From the NCBI RefSeq assembly GCF_029958925.1, contig NZ_CP124616.1:3038001-3102000 (forward strand): a stretch of 64,000 bases of DNA. Reading direction: 5' to 3'. Shown one piece after another: positions 36,294 through 44,690 of the stretch. The notes under the pieces are model-generated. The model worked only from the letters and a program-made list of their open reading frames with translations, did no database searches and had not been told where the DNA came from. The translations under genes and the position numbers were made by a program. Position 1 is the first letter of the stretch, and each line of letters begins with the position of its first letter. The DNA comes from Tropicibacter oceani (lineage in GTDB: Bacteria; Pseudomonadota; Alphaproteobacteria; Rhodobacterales; Rhodobacteraceae).

Positions 36294-37538
36294 TCAGCTC
36301 GGCCTTGCAATCGTTATCTGGGTCACATCACAGTTACCGAAGTGAAAGGTCGCGGCGCAAGACGCAAGGTAGAAATTCCACATTCTTTGGAACCGAGTGT
36401 CGAATCCAAGTCGCGCTATCTGGTCCCAGCGGTCGTTGAAATCCGCATGCCACAGGCGCAGTGTACGGCTGTAGCTTTCGCCAAATTCACGGCTGCCCAC
36501 CACGTCCAGCCCGGCCTTTTCGATCTGCTGGCGCAGCACCACCGGGCTGGGCAACATGCCACCCGGAAAGATGTATTTCTGAATGAAATCAACGCCCTTC
36601 CTGTATACATCCCAGCGGCGGTGCTGCACCGTGATGATCTGCAACGTGGCCTGCCGCCCCGGTTTGAGACACCGGCGCACCGTTTCGAAATAGACCGGCC
36701 AGTATTTTTCGCCCACCGCCTCGAACATCTCGATGCTGGCGATGCCGTCATATTGGCCACGTTCGTCGCGGTAATCTTGCAACTTGAAGGTCACACGGTC
36801 CGACAGCCCTGCCCGTTCAATACGGTCCTGGGCGTATTTGAACTGTTCCTCGCTGATGGTCAGGCAGGTCACCCGCAGCCCGCGTTCCTTTGCGGCATAT
36901 TCCGCGAAACCGCCCCAGCCACAGCCGATTTCCAGCACGTGATCGCCGGGTTGCACGCCCATCCGATCCACCATCGAGGCATATTTGGCGATCTGCGCCT
37001 GTTCCAGCGTCTCGCTGCCGGTCTCGAACAGGGCCGAACTGTAGGTCATCGTCCGATCCAGCCAGAGCGCGTAGAAATCATTGCCCAGGTCATAGTGGTG
37101 CGAGATGTTCTTTTTCGCCTGCCGTTTGGAGTTGGATTGCAGCCAGAACCGCAGCATTTCATAGCCGCGCACCAGCTTCATCCCCGGGAAACCGTCGTAG
37201 AGGTCGTCGTTGTCCGCATGGACCAGGTCCAGAAAGGCCATCAGGTCCGGCGAGGACCACCATTCGTCCAGGTAGGCCTCGCAAAAGCCCAGGTCGCCCT
37301 CGCGGATCAGGCGGGCAAAGATGTCGCCGTTGTGGATGTGCAATTGCGCCACCGGGCCGGGATGCCGCCCCTGCGCGCGAAACTGCCGCCCGTCCGGCAG
37401 GATGAAATCCAGCTGCCCCTTGTTCATGGCACTGGCCGCCGCAAAGACCTGCGCGAAATAGCGCGGCAGGTTCTTTTGCCCCTCGGTGCTGGTCAGCAGC
37501 GGTTCTACGAACTGGGTGTCATTGGCGTGTTTCATCAT
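36294..37538 (-). CDS. cfa: Cyclopropane-fatty-acyl-phospholipid synthase family methyltransferase
   Basis: 414 residues; GGAGG lies 5 bp before the first of two adjacent ATGs. It has the SAM-binding motif VLEIGCGWGGFAEYAAKE and the hallmark segments NISHHYDLGNDFYALWLD, YSSALFETGSETLEQAQ and QKYIFPGGMLPS. It methylenates or methylates unsaturated acyl chains of phospholipids. In R. sphaeroides, cfa-type genes and photolyase belong to the singlet-oxygen RpoE response; here cfa directly follows the photolyase gene (76-bp gap). The trgA stress block follows after 5 bp. Confidence 0.92.
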   Translation of the reverse strand: MMKHANDTQFVEPLLTSTEGQKNLPRYFAQVFAAASAMNKGQLDFILPDGRQFRAQGRHPGPVAQLHIHNGDIFARLIREGDLGFCEAYLDEWWSSPDLMAFLDLVHADNDDLYDGFPGMKLVRGYEMLRFWLQSNSKRQAKKNISHHYDLGNDFYALWLDRTMTYSSALFETGSETLEQAQIAKYASMVDRMGVQPGDHVLEIGCGWGGFAEYAAKERGLRVTCLTISEEQFKYAQDRIERAGLSDRVTFKLQDYRDERGQYDGIASIEMFEAVGEKYWPVYFETVRRCLKPGRQATLQIITVQHRRWDVYRKGVDFIQKYIFPGGMLPSPVVLRQQIEKAGLDVVGSREFGESYSRTLRLWHADFNDRWDQIARLGFDTRFQRMWNFYLASCAATFHFGNCDVTQITIARPS

Positions 37539-37614
37539 ACTGTCCTCCCACTGGACATCCCGGACAGCTTTGACAAACCGTCGCGATCTGGCAAGTATCT
37601 ACCTGTTGTGCGGC

Positions 37615-39036
37615 TCAAAAGCCCTTGTTTTCATAAGCGCTCAGCGCGCGTTTGCGGCCTTCGTCGACGGCGACGACCGGGTCTGGATAGGGGTTCGCGG
37701 CGGACATGCCCCAACGTTGCGGAATGGCGTCGAAATAGCTCAGCGCCTCGGCCGAGGGCGATTTGCGCCCCTCGGCGATCCAGCGATCGACATAGGCGCG
37801 GTCCGGGTCGAATTTTTCGCGCTGGGTGACCGGATTGAACACCCGGAAATACGGCGAGGCATCAGGCCCCGAGCCCGCAACCCATTGCCAGCCCATGGCA
37901 TTGGCCGCCGGGTCCCAGTCGATCAGGCACTCTTCGAACCAGGCCTGCCCGATCTTCCAGTGACACAGCAGGTGCTTGGTCAGGTACGATCCGACGATCA
38001 TCCGCACACGGTTGTGCATCCGCCCGGTCACGTACATCTCGCGCAGGCCGGCGTCGACGAAACGGATGCCGGTGCGCGCCTGTTTCCAGGCCTTCACCTC
38101 GGCCAGGCGTTCGTCTTCGTTCCAGGGAAAGGCCTGCCATTCCTCGCGCCAGTTGGAGGTCAGGATATGCGGGCTGTGCCACATCAGGTGATAGGCAAAC
38201 TCGCGCCAGGCCAGTTCCTTCAGAAAGGTTTCGGCGCCCTGCTTGCCCTCTTCCATGGCGCGGCGTCCCGCGTGCCAGCACTGCGCCGGGCTGATTTCCC
38301 CCAGGCTCAGGTTCTCGCTCAGGCACGATGTACCATCGACCCCCGGCAGGTTTCGCTGATCGGCGTAGTCGGCCACCTTGCTGGCGACAAAGGCCCCCAG
38401 ACGCCCCTGCGCCGCCTGCTCGCCCAGCTGCACATAGGGCAGCACCACGGCGGCGCCGCGGCGCATCTGGCGGCCCAGGTGCCAGTCTTCCAGCGCCTCG
38501 CCTTGTGGCCAGGATTGCGGCGCGGGCAAGGTTTTGGGCGCAGGCAGGGGCGCGGGCACGTCATGGGTGCGCGCCGCGCGCCAGAAGGGCGTATAGACCT
38601 TGTAGAAACCGCCCTGCTTGGTCTGCACCGACCAGGGTTCGAACAACAGGTTCCCGGCGAAACTTTGTGCTTCGACGCCAAGGTCCTTCAGCGCGGCCTT
38701 GACCTTGGTGTCGCGGTCGACGCTGCCTGGATCGTAGGCGCGCATCCAGTAGACGCCCGCCGCCCCGGTGTCCCTGACCAGCGCCGTCAGAACATCGACG
38801 GCCGGGCCTGACCGCAGGATCAGGCGCGATCCCTTGGCCGCCAGCGACTTGGCGAAATGGTCGACCCCCAGCCCCAGCCGCCATTTCGGCGCAGCGCCCA
38901 ACCCATCGACCAGCGCGTCGCGAATGAAGACCGGGATCACCGGCCGCCCGGTCGCGGAGGCTGCATGAAGCGCCGCATGGTCGCTCAGCCGCAGGTCCCG
39001 CCTGATCCAGACGATGATGGGTGATGTGTCGTGCAA
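37615..39036 (-). CDS. phr: Deoxyribodipyrimidine photolyase
   Basis: 473 residues from a TTG at 39036 with GGAGG 5 bp upstream; no ATG or GTG fits the conserved N-terminus IIVWIRRDLRLSDH. It repairs cyclobutane pyrimidine dimers using blue light. The FAD-binding domain has GTSCLSENLSLGEIS, WREFAYHLMWHSPH, GMRFVDAG-like GIRFVDAGLREMYVTGRMHNRVRM, and NAMGWQWVAGSGPDASPYFR. A candidate RpoE-type promoter lies 54 bp upstream. Confidence 0.93.
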   Translation of the reverse strand: MHDTSPIIVWIRRDLRLSDHAALHAASATGRPVIPVFIRDALVDGLGAAPKWRLGLGVDHFAKSLAAKGSRLILRSGPAVDVLTALVRDTGAAGVYWMRAYDPGSVDRDTKVKAALKDLGVEAQSFAGNLLFEPWSVQTKQGGFYKVYTPFWRAARTHDVPAPLPAPKTLPAPQSWPQGEALEDWHLGRQMRRGAAVVLPYVQLGEQAAQGRLGAFVASKVADYADQRNLPGVDGTSCLSENLSLGEISPAQCWHAGRRAMEEGKQGAETFLKELAWREFAYHLMWHSPHILTSNWREEWQAFPWNEDERLAEVKAWKQARTGIRFVDAGLREMYVTGRMHNRVRMIVGSYLTKHLLCHWKIGQAWFEECLIDWDPAANAMGWQWVAGSGPDASPYFRVFNPVTQREKFDPDRAYVDRWIAEGRKSPSAEALSYFDAIPQRWGMSAANPYPDPVVAVDEGRKRALSAYENKGF

Positions 39037-39089
39037 GCCTGCCTCCGCGCCTTGGGGTAAAACGCCGCGAAACGGCCTTTTGTCGAAAC

Positions 39090-39118
39090 AGATACGGGCC
39101 AGCGCGGCGACTGGATCA
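39090..39118 (-). promoter_or_regulatory. Candidate RpoE/ChrR-type promoter for phr
   Basis: On the minus strand TGATCC (39118-39113), an 18-bp spacer, then TATCT (39094-39090). TGATCC is the -35 I recall for the singlet-oxygen sigma factor RpoE of Rhodobacter, whose regulon includes a photolyase. The -35 overlaps the stop of the upstream aminotransferase gene. The -10 fit is partial. Confidence 0.5.
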
Positions 39119-40315
39119 AAGAACGTGGTCCAAGGCGTTGATCAGCCGCGAAATCTCGTCCTCTGTGGTGTAGTGGGTGAAGGACAGCCGCAGGACTCCG
39201 TGCGCCGGGTCGATGCCCTGCGCCTGCAGCGCGCGCACCGCATAGAAATCGCCGCCCCCCGCCATGATGCCATGTGCCGCCAGATCGGCGGCCACTGCCT
39301 CGCCCGGACGGGTGCAATGGACGGCGACGGTCGGCGCGCGCCCCGCCGCCCTGTCCGGCCCCAAAACCCGCACCGAGTTGCGCGCCGACAGCGCATCCAG
39401 CAGCGGTTGCAGCAGCTTTTCCTCGTGCGCGCGCATCAGATCGTGAACCGCGCCCGGACTGACCCCGTGATGGTCCGCCAATGCCTCGATGTAATCGACC
39501 ATCCCGGCGCAGGCCGCGACCTGCGCGTGATCCGGCCCGGCGGGGGTGAATTTCTTGTACAGCACGTCGTTGTTGAAATAATGCCCCTGCCCCGGCAGCG
39601 CCTGGGCCAAGGCGCGGCGGATCACCATGATGCCCTGATGCGGGCCATAGGTCTTGTAGGACGAAAACAGGTAGATATCCGGCCCCATCTCGCCGATATC
39701 GGCAAAGCCATGCGGCGCATAGCTGACCCCATCCACACAGACAAAGGCCCCCGCCGCATGGGCCAGCGCGGTGATTTCCACCACCGGATTGATTTCGCCC
39801 ACCACGTTCGAGCAATGCGGAAAACACACCAGCCGGACCTTTTCGTCCAGCAGGGATTCCAGATCCTCGGGGTTCAGATGCCCGGTTTCCGGGTCGATCT
39901 GCCATTCGCGGATTTCGATCCCCTCGTCGGCCAGCCGCCGCCACGGGCCGGTGTTGGCCTCGTGATCCTGATTGGTGACGATGATCGCCTCGCCGGGTGC
40001 CATGAACTTGCGAAAGGCCTGCGCCAGAACAAAGGTGTTCTGCGTGGTCGAGGGGCCAAAGCTCAGCTCGTCCGGATCAACCCCCAAAAGCGCCGACAAC
40101 CGGCTGCGCGCCTCGTCCATTTCCTCGCCGCCCAGGCGGCTGGCCTTGTAGGGGGCATAGGGCTGCACCTTGCGTTGGCGGTAAAAGCGGTCCAGCCGGT
40201 CGATCACCTGGCGGCAGGCATAGGACCCGCCCGCATTCTCGAAAAACGCCTGACCTTGCAGGCTGGCTTCGGAAAAGGCGGGGAACTGCGCCCTGACGAA
40301 ATCGATATCCAACAC
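39116..40315 (-). CDS. Class V aminotransferase / cysteine desulfurase-like protein
   Basis: 399 residues from a GTG at 40315, preferred because AAGGA lies 8 bp before it; a GTG at 40339 would add eight residues without a binding site. PLP-dependent fold: FENAGGSYACRQVIDRL, FGPSTTQNTFVLAQAF, CVDGVSYAPHG, and the PLP lysine in LFSSYKTYGPHQG. It resembles the SufS/CsdA branch but lacks the canonical C-terminal catalytic Cys loop, since the equivalent region reads MAGGGDFYAVR. The substrate is unknown. It is encoded just upstream of phr. Confidence 0.8.
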   Translation of the reverse strand: MLDIDFVRAQFPAFSEASLQGQAFFENAGGSYACRQVIDRLDRFYRQRKVQPYAPYKASRLGGEEMDEARSRLSALLGVDPDELSFGPSTTQNTFVLAQAFRKFMAPGEAIIVTNQDHEANTGPWRRLADEGIEIREWQIDPETGHLNPEDLESLLDEKVRLVCFPHCSNVVGEINPVVEITALAHAAGAFVCVDGVSYAPHGFADIGEMGPDIYLFSSYKTYGPHQGIMVIRRALAQALPGQGHYFNNDVLYKKFTPAGPDHAQVAACAGMVDYIEALADHHGVSPGAVHDLMRAHEEKLLQPLLDALSARNSVRVLGPDRAAGRAPTVAVHCTRPGEAVAADLAAHGIMAGGGDFYAVRALQAQGIDPAHGVLRLSFTHYTTEDEISRLINALDHVL

Positions 40316-40375
40316 CTGTTGTTTCCTTCTTGATGACACCCGTTTCAGGGGTGGGTTGCAGGGCCTAAGGCGCGG

Positions 40376-40768
40376 TCAAAGATCGCCGCGCAGCCACATG
40401 CTCAGCAGCCAGATGTGCTGCGCCGTGATCACCAGGCTGACCAGCACCGCGATCCAGCGCCAGCCCCCCTTGCCTGCGCGCGGTGCGACCAGGATCACCG
40501 CGCGCGTCACCCCCACCGACAGGGCAAGGGTCAGACCAAAGAACAGCATCAGGCTGGCCGGGCGCAGGCCCGGCACCACCAATGGCACGACCATGATCAG
40601 CGTCAACCAAAGCGGCATCAGCACCAGTTGCAGCCCCAGGTGCCCACCCCAAAAGGTTTCGCCCAGGGGCAGATCGCCGCGAAACAACCGCAGCAGCCAT
40701 TGCGGCCGCAGCATCTCTTGTCGTTCGCGGGCGATCCGGTCCAGATCCTGTGGACTGGGGTCAGGCAT
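40376..40768 (-). CDS. Small membrane protein of unknown function
   Basis: 130 residues from the ATG at 40768, which overlaps the stop of the reductase gene by 8 bp. After a charged N-terminus (SPQDLDRIARERQEML) come three hydrophobic helices (LQLVLMPLWLTLIMVVPLVV, LMLFFGLTLALSVGVTRAVIL and WIAVLVSLVITAQHIWLLSM). I recognise no family. The overlap indicates co-expression with the AcuI-type reductase. Confidence 0.65.
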   Translation of the reverse strand: MPDPSPQDLDRIARERQEMLRPQWLLRLFRGDLPLGETFWGGHLGLQLVLMPLWLTLIMVVPLVVPGLRPASLMLFFGLTLALSVGVTRAVILVAPRAGKGGWRWIAVLVSLVITAQHIWLLSMWLRGDL

Positions 40769-41756
40769 TGACGTCGATGACCACGCGCCCGCGGACCTGG
40801 CCTTGCAGGATGTCCTTGCCCAGTTGCGGCAGGTCCTCCAGCGTGGCGGGCTGAACCATCGCCTCCAGCTTGTCCATCGGCAGGTCCTTGGCGATCCGTT
40901 CCCAGGCGCGCAACCGGTTGTCATAGGGCTGCATGACACTGTCGATGCCCAGCAGGTTGACGCCGCGCAGGATAAAGGGCGTGATCAACGCGCCCTCGAT
41001 CGCAGCGCCGCCCGCAAGGCCGATGGCGGCAACCGAGGTGCCGTATTTCATCTGTTTCAGCACGCGGCCCAGCATGGCCCCGGCCACCGCATCGACGCAG
41101 CCCGCCCAACGCTCGGCCTCGAGCGGTTTGCGGGTGACTTCGGTCAACTCGTCGCGCGCCACGATCTCGGAGGCACCCAGATCGCGCAGATAGGATTCCT
41201 GCTCGGGGCGTCCGGTGACGGCGGCCACCTCGAACCCGAGGTTGGCAAGGATCGCCACCGCGACCGATCCGACACCGCCCGCAGCGCCCGTGACCAGAAC
41301 CGGGCCGTTGCCCGGCACCATCCCGTGATCCTGCAGGGCCATCACCGCCAGCATCGCGGTCAACCCGGCGGTGCCCACGGCCATGGCGGCGCGACTGTCC
41401 AGACCGGCGGGCAGCGGCACCAGCCAATCGGCCTTGACCCGCGCCTTTTGCGCGTAGCCGCCCCAATGCGCCTCACCGACGCGCCAGCCGGTCAGCACGA
41501 CCTTGTCGCCGGGCTTGTAGCGGTCATCCGACGATGCCTCGACCGTCCCGGCGAAATCAATGCCCGGCACATGCGGGTAATTGCGCACAAGCCCGCCGCC
41601 CGGACCGATGCACAGCCCGTCCTTGTAGTTCACCGTGGAATATTCCACCGCGACCGTGACCTCGCCCTCGGGCAGACGGTCTTCACCGATCTGCTGCACC
41701 GAGGCGCTGGTCTTGCCGGTTTCCTCGTCCTTCTCGACGATCAATGCCTTGAACAT
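40761..41756 (-). CDS. acuI: NADPH-dependent acryloyl-CoA reductase-like oxidoreductase (AcuI/YhdH)
   Basis: 331 residues, a zinc-independent medium-chain reductase. Characteristic segments are STVNYKDGLCIGPGGGLVRNYPHVPGIDFAGTV near the N-terminus, the nucleotide-binding VLVTGAAGGVGSVAVAILANLG, and TGRPEQESYLRDLGASEIVARDEL. AcuI reduces acryloyl-CoA to propionyl-CoA and detoxifies acrylate from DMSP in marine Rhodobacterales. No DMSP demethylase or lyase is adjacent, so the YhdH-type general role is an alternative. Confidence 0.85.
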   Translation of the reverse strand: MFKALIVEKDEETGKTSASVQQIGEDRLPEGEVTVAVEYSTVNYKDGLCIGPGGGLVRNYPHVPGIDFAGTVEASSDDRYKPGDKVVLTGWRVGEAHWGGYAQKARVKADWLVPLPAGLDSRAAMAVGTAGLTAMLAVMALQDHGMVPGNGPVLVTGAAGGVGSVAVAILANLGFEVAAVTGRPEQESYLRDLGASEIVARDELTEVTRKPLEAERWAGCVDAVAGAMLGRVLKQMKYGTSVAAIGLAGGAAIEGALITPFILRGVNLLGIDSVMQPYDNRLRAWERIAKDLPMDKLEAMVQPATLEDLPQLGKDILQGQVRGRVVIDVNA

Positions 41757-41849
41757 GCTCTTTCTCCTGTCTCGTTTGACTCTGTTGCAATGCCGCGTGA
41801 TGGGACGGCGGGCGGGGCGACGGGCATCAGCCCGAGCGCCGTACCGTCG

Positions 41850-42368
41850 TCACAGCCACGGCCCCTCTTCGGGCATGAAGGCCAGATCGCTGACCGGCGC
41901 CTCGGCCCCGGCGGCGGTCAACATGGCGTGGATCTGCCCGCGGTGATGGGTCTGGTGGTTGAACAGATGCAAGACGCACAGCGCCTTTGGCTTGCTGATC
42001 TCACGCCCCAGGATCACCGAATGCCAGCTCAGCGGCCCGGACAATTCGACCGCGCGCAGCCGCTCGGCCCACTGGATCAAGGCGCCGTCGGTGCGAAACC
42101 GCTCGACCGCCCATTGCGCCCCGCTGTCCGTCAGGCCCGTGCTCTCCGCGATGGCGCCCGCCGGTGCCGGCACCCCGGTAAAGCGCGACAACCACAGGCG
42201 ATCCCCCCACAGCACATGGTTCGCCGTCGCCAGGATCGAGCCGAAGAACGCCTTGCGATCCTTGCCCAGCTCCTTGTCGCCCAGTGCCTGGAACGCCGCC
42301 TTCAACTGCTTGTTCTGCCACGCGTTATAGCGCGCCATGGTCAGGCAATACTCCGGCGTGATCATCAT
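41850..42368 (-). CDS. DinB-family putative metal-dependent hydrolase
   Basis: 172 residues. It is a four-helix DinB/YfiT fold with three probable metal-binding His: one in ATANHVLWGDRLWL and two in FNHQTHHRGQIHAML. Related proteins include thiol-dependent S-transferases and hydrolases; the activity here is unknown. Its ATG overlaps the DUF1326 stop (ATGA), making it the third gene of the DUF2182-DUF1326-dinB transcript. Confidence 0.88.
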   Translation of the reverse strand: MMITPEYCLTMARYNAWQNKQLKAAFQALGDKELGKDRKAFFGSILATANHVLWGDRLWLSRFTGVPAPAGAIAESTGLTDSGAQWAVERFRTDGALIQWAERLRAVELSGPLSWHSVILGREISKPKALCVLHLFNHQTHHRGQIHAMLTAAGAEAPVSDLAFMPEEGPWL

Positions 42369-43072
42369 TTGCCCGCGCCCTTCCAGTCAATCGCGCAAAT
42401 CTCGCCCGACTTGCCGGACAGGTCCCAGATGCGGCCATAATCGCGCACCTTGCTCTTGCCCGCCTTGGCGACGATGACATCCGGGCCCATCCAGTACTGG
42501 GTGTTGGACACCATGACCGGGTGATCGGGGCTCGACCCTTCGATCATCTCGATCTCGCCCTGGATCTTGCGGCCGATGTAAAGCCCGCGCTTCTTGCCCT
42601 CGCGCACGATCTCGACCTTCTCGCGCTCGTGGCCGATGATGGTGCTGACCAGCATGGTGAACAGGCCCGTGGTGCCCCCCGCCTCGCCCGACAGGATCTT
42701 GAGCAAGCCGTTGTAGGCAGCGGGCGTCGCCTTGTCGTCGATATAGACCGCCACCCGCCAATCACCCTCGGCCATCTTGCCGGGGATCTCGACCATCAAC
42801 CCGACATTGACGCCGGTCAGGGACTCGCCCTCGTAATGCCCCTCGTCGATGGCAATCGCCATCCAGGCCTTGCAGGTGCCCTCGGTCGGGTCATGCTTGC
42901 CAAGGCTCACCACGCAAGGACAGAACACCGTGCACGAACAGTTCAGGAACAATTCGCCCTTGATCGCCCAGTCCGTAGGCCGCATCTGCCGCCGCTTGGG
43001 GTTCGGCATCCTCTGGTCGATCCTCTGAGAAATGGGCAGCTTGTCCGCCCCCGGTCGCCTGATCAAAGCCAT
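42365..43072 (-). CDS. DUF1326 domain protein with a cysteine-rich N-terminal motif
   Basis: 235 residues from the ATG at 43072, which overlaps the DUF2182 stop by 10 bp; alternative starts at 43009 and 42985 (MRPTDWAIKGELFLN) match the conserved domain more tightly. The conserved CSCTVFCPC cluster suggests metal or redox chemistry, followed by GLMVEIPGKMAEGDWRVAVYIDD, GGTTGLFTMLVSTIIGHEREKVEIV and AICAID-like GEICAIDWKG. The function is unknown. The coupling to a DUF2182 membrane protein recurs in proteobacteria and suggests a shared membrane complex. Confidence 0.85.
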   Translation of the reverse strand: MALIRRPGADKLPISQRIDQRMPNPKRRQMRPTDWAIKGELFLNCSCTVFCPCVVSLGKHDPTEGTCKAWMAIAIDEGHYEGESLTGVNVGLMVEIPGKMAEGDWRVAVYIDDKATPAAYNGLLKILSGEAGGTTGLFTMLVSTIIGHEREKVEIVREGKKRGLYIGRKIQGEIEMIEGSSPDHPVMVSNTQYWMGPDVIVAKAGKSKVRDYGRIWDLSGKSGEICAIDWKGAGK

Positions 43073-43860
43073 ATCGCACCTGCCTTTCCAATTTCAAAAG
43101 CCATAAGGGCCAGACCGGCCAACACCAATATCACGCCCGCAGGGCGGCGCAGCCGCGCCCCGATCTGCGGCAGTTTTTCCAGCACCATGAACAGCGTCGC
43201 AAGCCCCATCCAGGCCAGGTTCATCACCCCGCCGGCGAAACCCAGCGCCATGATCGCCCAGCAACAACCGACGCACCACAGCCCCTGTTCGATCCCCATC
43301 CGGACCCCGCCGGCCAACCCGGGGCGAAACCGTCCCATGAAATAGGACATGGGCGACAGGCAGGCGCTTTGACAATGCGTCTTGGCCTTGCTCAGCTGAT
43401 AGCCCCCCGCCACGATCAATAGCCCCGCCTGAAACCAGACAGCGGTCGCCGCGCCGAACCGGTCCACCAGGCCGACCCGCGCCAGCCCCGCCTGAACCAG
43501 CGCCGCCAGAACCGCAAACGACGCCCAGACCAGCGCATAGCCCGCCACGATCCCCCACCAGCCGGCCTGCCCGCCCTGCAGCCGCCCGGCGAACCCGCTG
43601 TAGGTCGACAGCATGGGCAGCAACGTCGGCAGCATCATCGCCGCGCCCATCACCGCCCACATCGTCCACAGCCCCAACAGGCCCGCGCCGCCCGCACCGG
43701 TCCCGGTGCAAAGCGTCGCCAGCGCCTCGGCCAGCGCGCCAGGACCGCCCCAGGCAATCGCACCGCTGCCCAGCGCCATCAGGTACAGCGCCGCCCAGGC
43801 CCCCAGGACCAGCGCATAAAACAAAAGCCAGCTGATATCGCGCAGTGCCAAATCCGTCAC
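43063..43860 (-). CDS. DUF2182 integral membrane protein
   Basis: 265 residues from a GTG at 43860 with GGGGAGA immediately upstream; in-frame sequence further upstream is a shadow of the divergent MarR gene. There are six or seven membrane helices, with WTMWAVMGAAMMLPTLLPMLSTYSG, SKAKTHCQSACLSPMSYFMGRFRPG and GIEQGLWCVGCCWAIMALGFAGGVMNLAWMG, all hallmarks of DUF2182. Paired cysteines (CQSAC, CVGCC) in the conserved loops could bind metal. Translationally coupled to DUF1326. Function unknown. Confidence 0.87.
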   Translation of the reverse strand: MTDLALRDISWLLFYALVLGAWAALYLMALGSGAIAWGGPGALAEALATLCTGTGAGGAGLLGLWTMWAVMGAAMMLPTLLPMLSTYSGFAGRLQGGQAGWWGIVAGYALVWASFAVLAALVQAGLARVGLVDRFGAATAVWFQAGLLIVAGGYQLSKAKTHCQSACLSPMSYFMGRFRPGLAGGVRMGIEQGLWCVGCCWAIMALGFAGGVMNLAWMGLATLFMVLEKLPQIGARLRRPAGVILVLAGLALMAFEIGKAGAIWL

Positions 43861-44010
43861 TCTCCCCTGTGGCAACGGTGGCAAATCCGGCGGCCCTGCG
43901 CAATGGGCAGCGCCCACAATACCCAGACTTTTTCGCCCCGCCGCAGGGCCGCGGTTGCGGGCGCGCGCCATCACCGGCATTGTCCCGAAACAGACGATAG
44001 GGGAACCCCG

Positions 44011-44463
44011 ATGAGCAAACAGCCAAAACCCGATCTGCCGCAGTTCGATCTGGCGCGGTTCACCCCTTACCGCCTGGCCGTCGCCGCCCAGCAAACCAGC
44101 GAAGAGCTGGCGCGCCAATACCGCGACCGCTTTGGCATCTCGATCCCCGAATGGCGGGTCCTGGTCCATCTGACACAGGCCCAGGATGTCTCGATCCGCG
44201 ATATCGAAATCCGCGTCGCCATGGAGAAAAGCAAGGTCAGCCGCGCCGCCACCCGGCTCGAAGCACAAGGGCTGATCGCCAAGCGCGCCCATGAAACCGA
44301 CCGCCGCCTGATCCGGCTGACCCTGACCGACAAGGGCCGCGCCCTGATGGCAGACCTGCTGCCGCTGGCCATGGAATACCAGGCCCGGATCGAAGACCAA
44401 CTCGGACCAGCCTTCAAAGCCCTCGAAGACGGCCTCTCCGCTCTTCTGGCAGAAAAGGACTGA
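44011..44463 (+). CDS. MarR-family transcriptional regulator
   Basis: 150 residues from the ATG at 44011, after GGGGAA. The winged helix-turn-helix runs from FGISIPEWRVLVHLTQAQDVSIRDIEIRVAMEKSKVSRAATRLEAQGLI to the wing KRAHETDRRLIRLTLTDKGRAL. It probably senses small phenolic or oxidative ligands and represses nearby genes. It diverges from the DUF2182-DUF1326-dinB transcript with about 150 bp between starts, so that operon is the natural candidate target. A palindromic element follows its stop. Confidence 0.88.
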   Translation: MSKQPKPDLPQFDLARFTPYRLAVAAQQTSEELARQYRDRFGISIPEWRVLVHLTQAQDVSIRDIEIRVAMEKSKVSRAATRLEAQGLIAKRAHETDRRLIRLTLTDKGRALMADLLPLAMEYQARIEDQLGPAFKALEDGLSALLAEKD

Positions 44464-44467
44464 CCGC

Positions 44468-44545
44468 CGCCAGGGCACCTTCCCTGGCTTCTTCTTGGTC
44501 AAAATACTCCGGGGGAATCGCGTCAGCGATGGGGGCAGCGCCCCC
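44468..44545. repeat. Dispersed palindromic element, terminator-like
   Basis: GCCAGGGcaccttCCCTGGC is followed by a block whose minus-strand reading is CCCCCGGAGTATTTTGACC then AAGAAGAAG, and finally GGGGGCAGCGCCCCC (44531-44545) with TTTT after it on the plus strand. The 15-mer is shared with 297-311 and 58234-58248. It can terminate the MarR gene in one direction and the RTX gene in the other. The remaining DNA to 44690 holds no gene I can support. Confidence 0.6.
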
Positions 44546-44690
44546 TTTTCCAACCTTTATGCCTGCTTGTTGAATGCAGCATCCTCAAGGACCCAAGGCA
44601 AATCCACCTCGAACGGCCTGATGTATCAGCCGTTTGCCATCTGGCTCTGCCCCCCACGGTCGAAAAGGACCATGACGCAGGTTTCACTAT

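Noticed and set aside
37539-37614. A second RpoE-type promoter for cfa
   Set aside because: No TGATCC-like -35 with suitable spacing in the 76-bp gap; cfa may be read through from phr.
39116-40315. Second SufS-type cysteine desulfurase
   Set aside because: The fold matches, but the C-terminal Cys loop needed for persulphide transfer is absent, so it is called only a class V aminotransferase-like protein.
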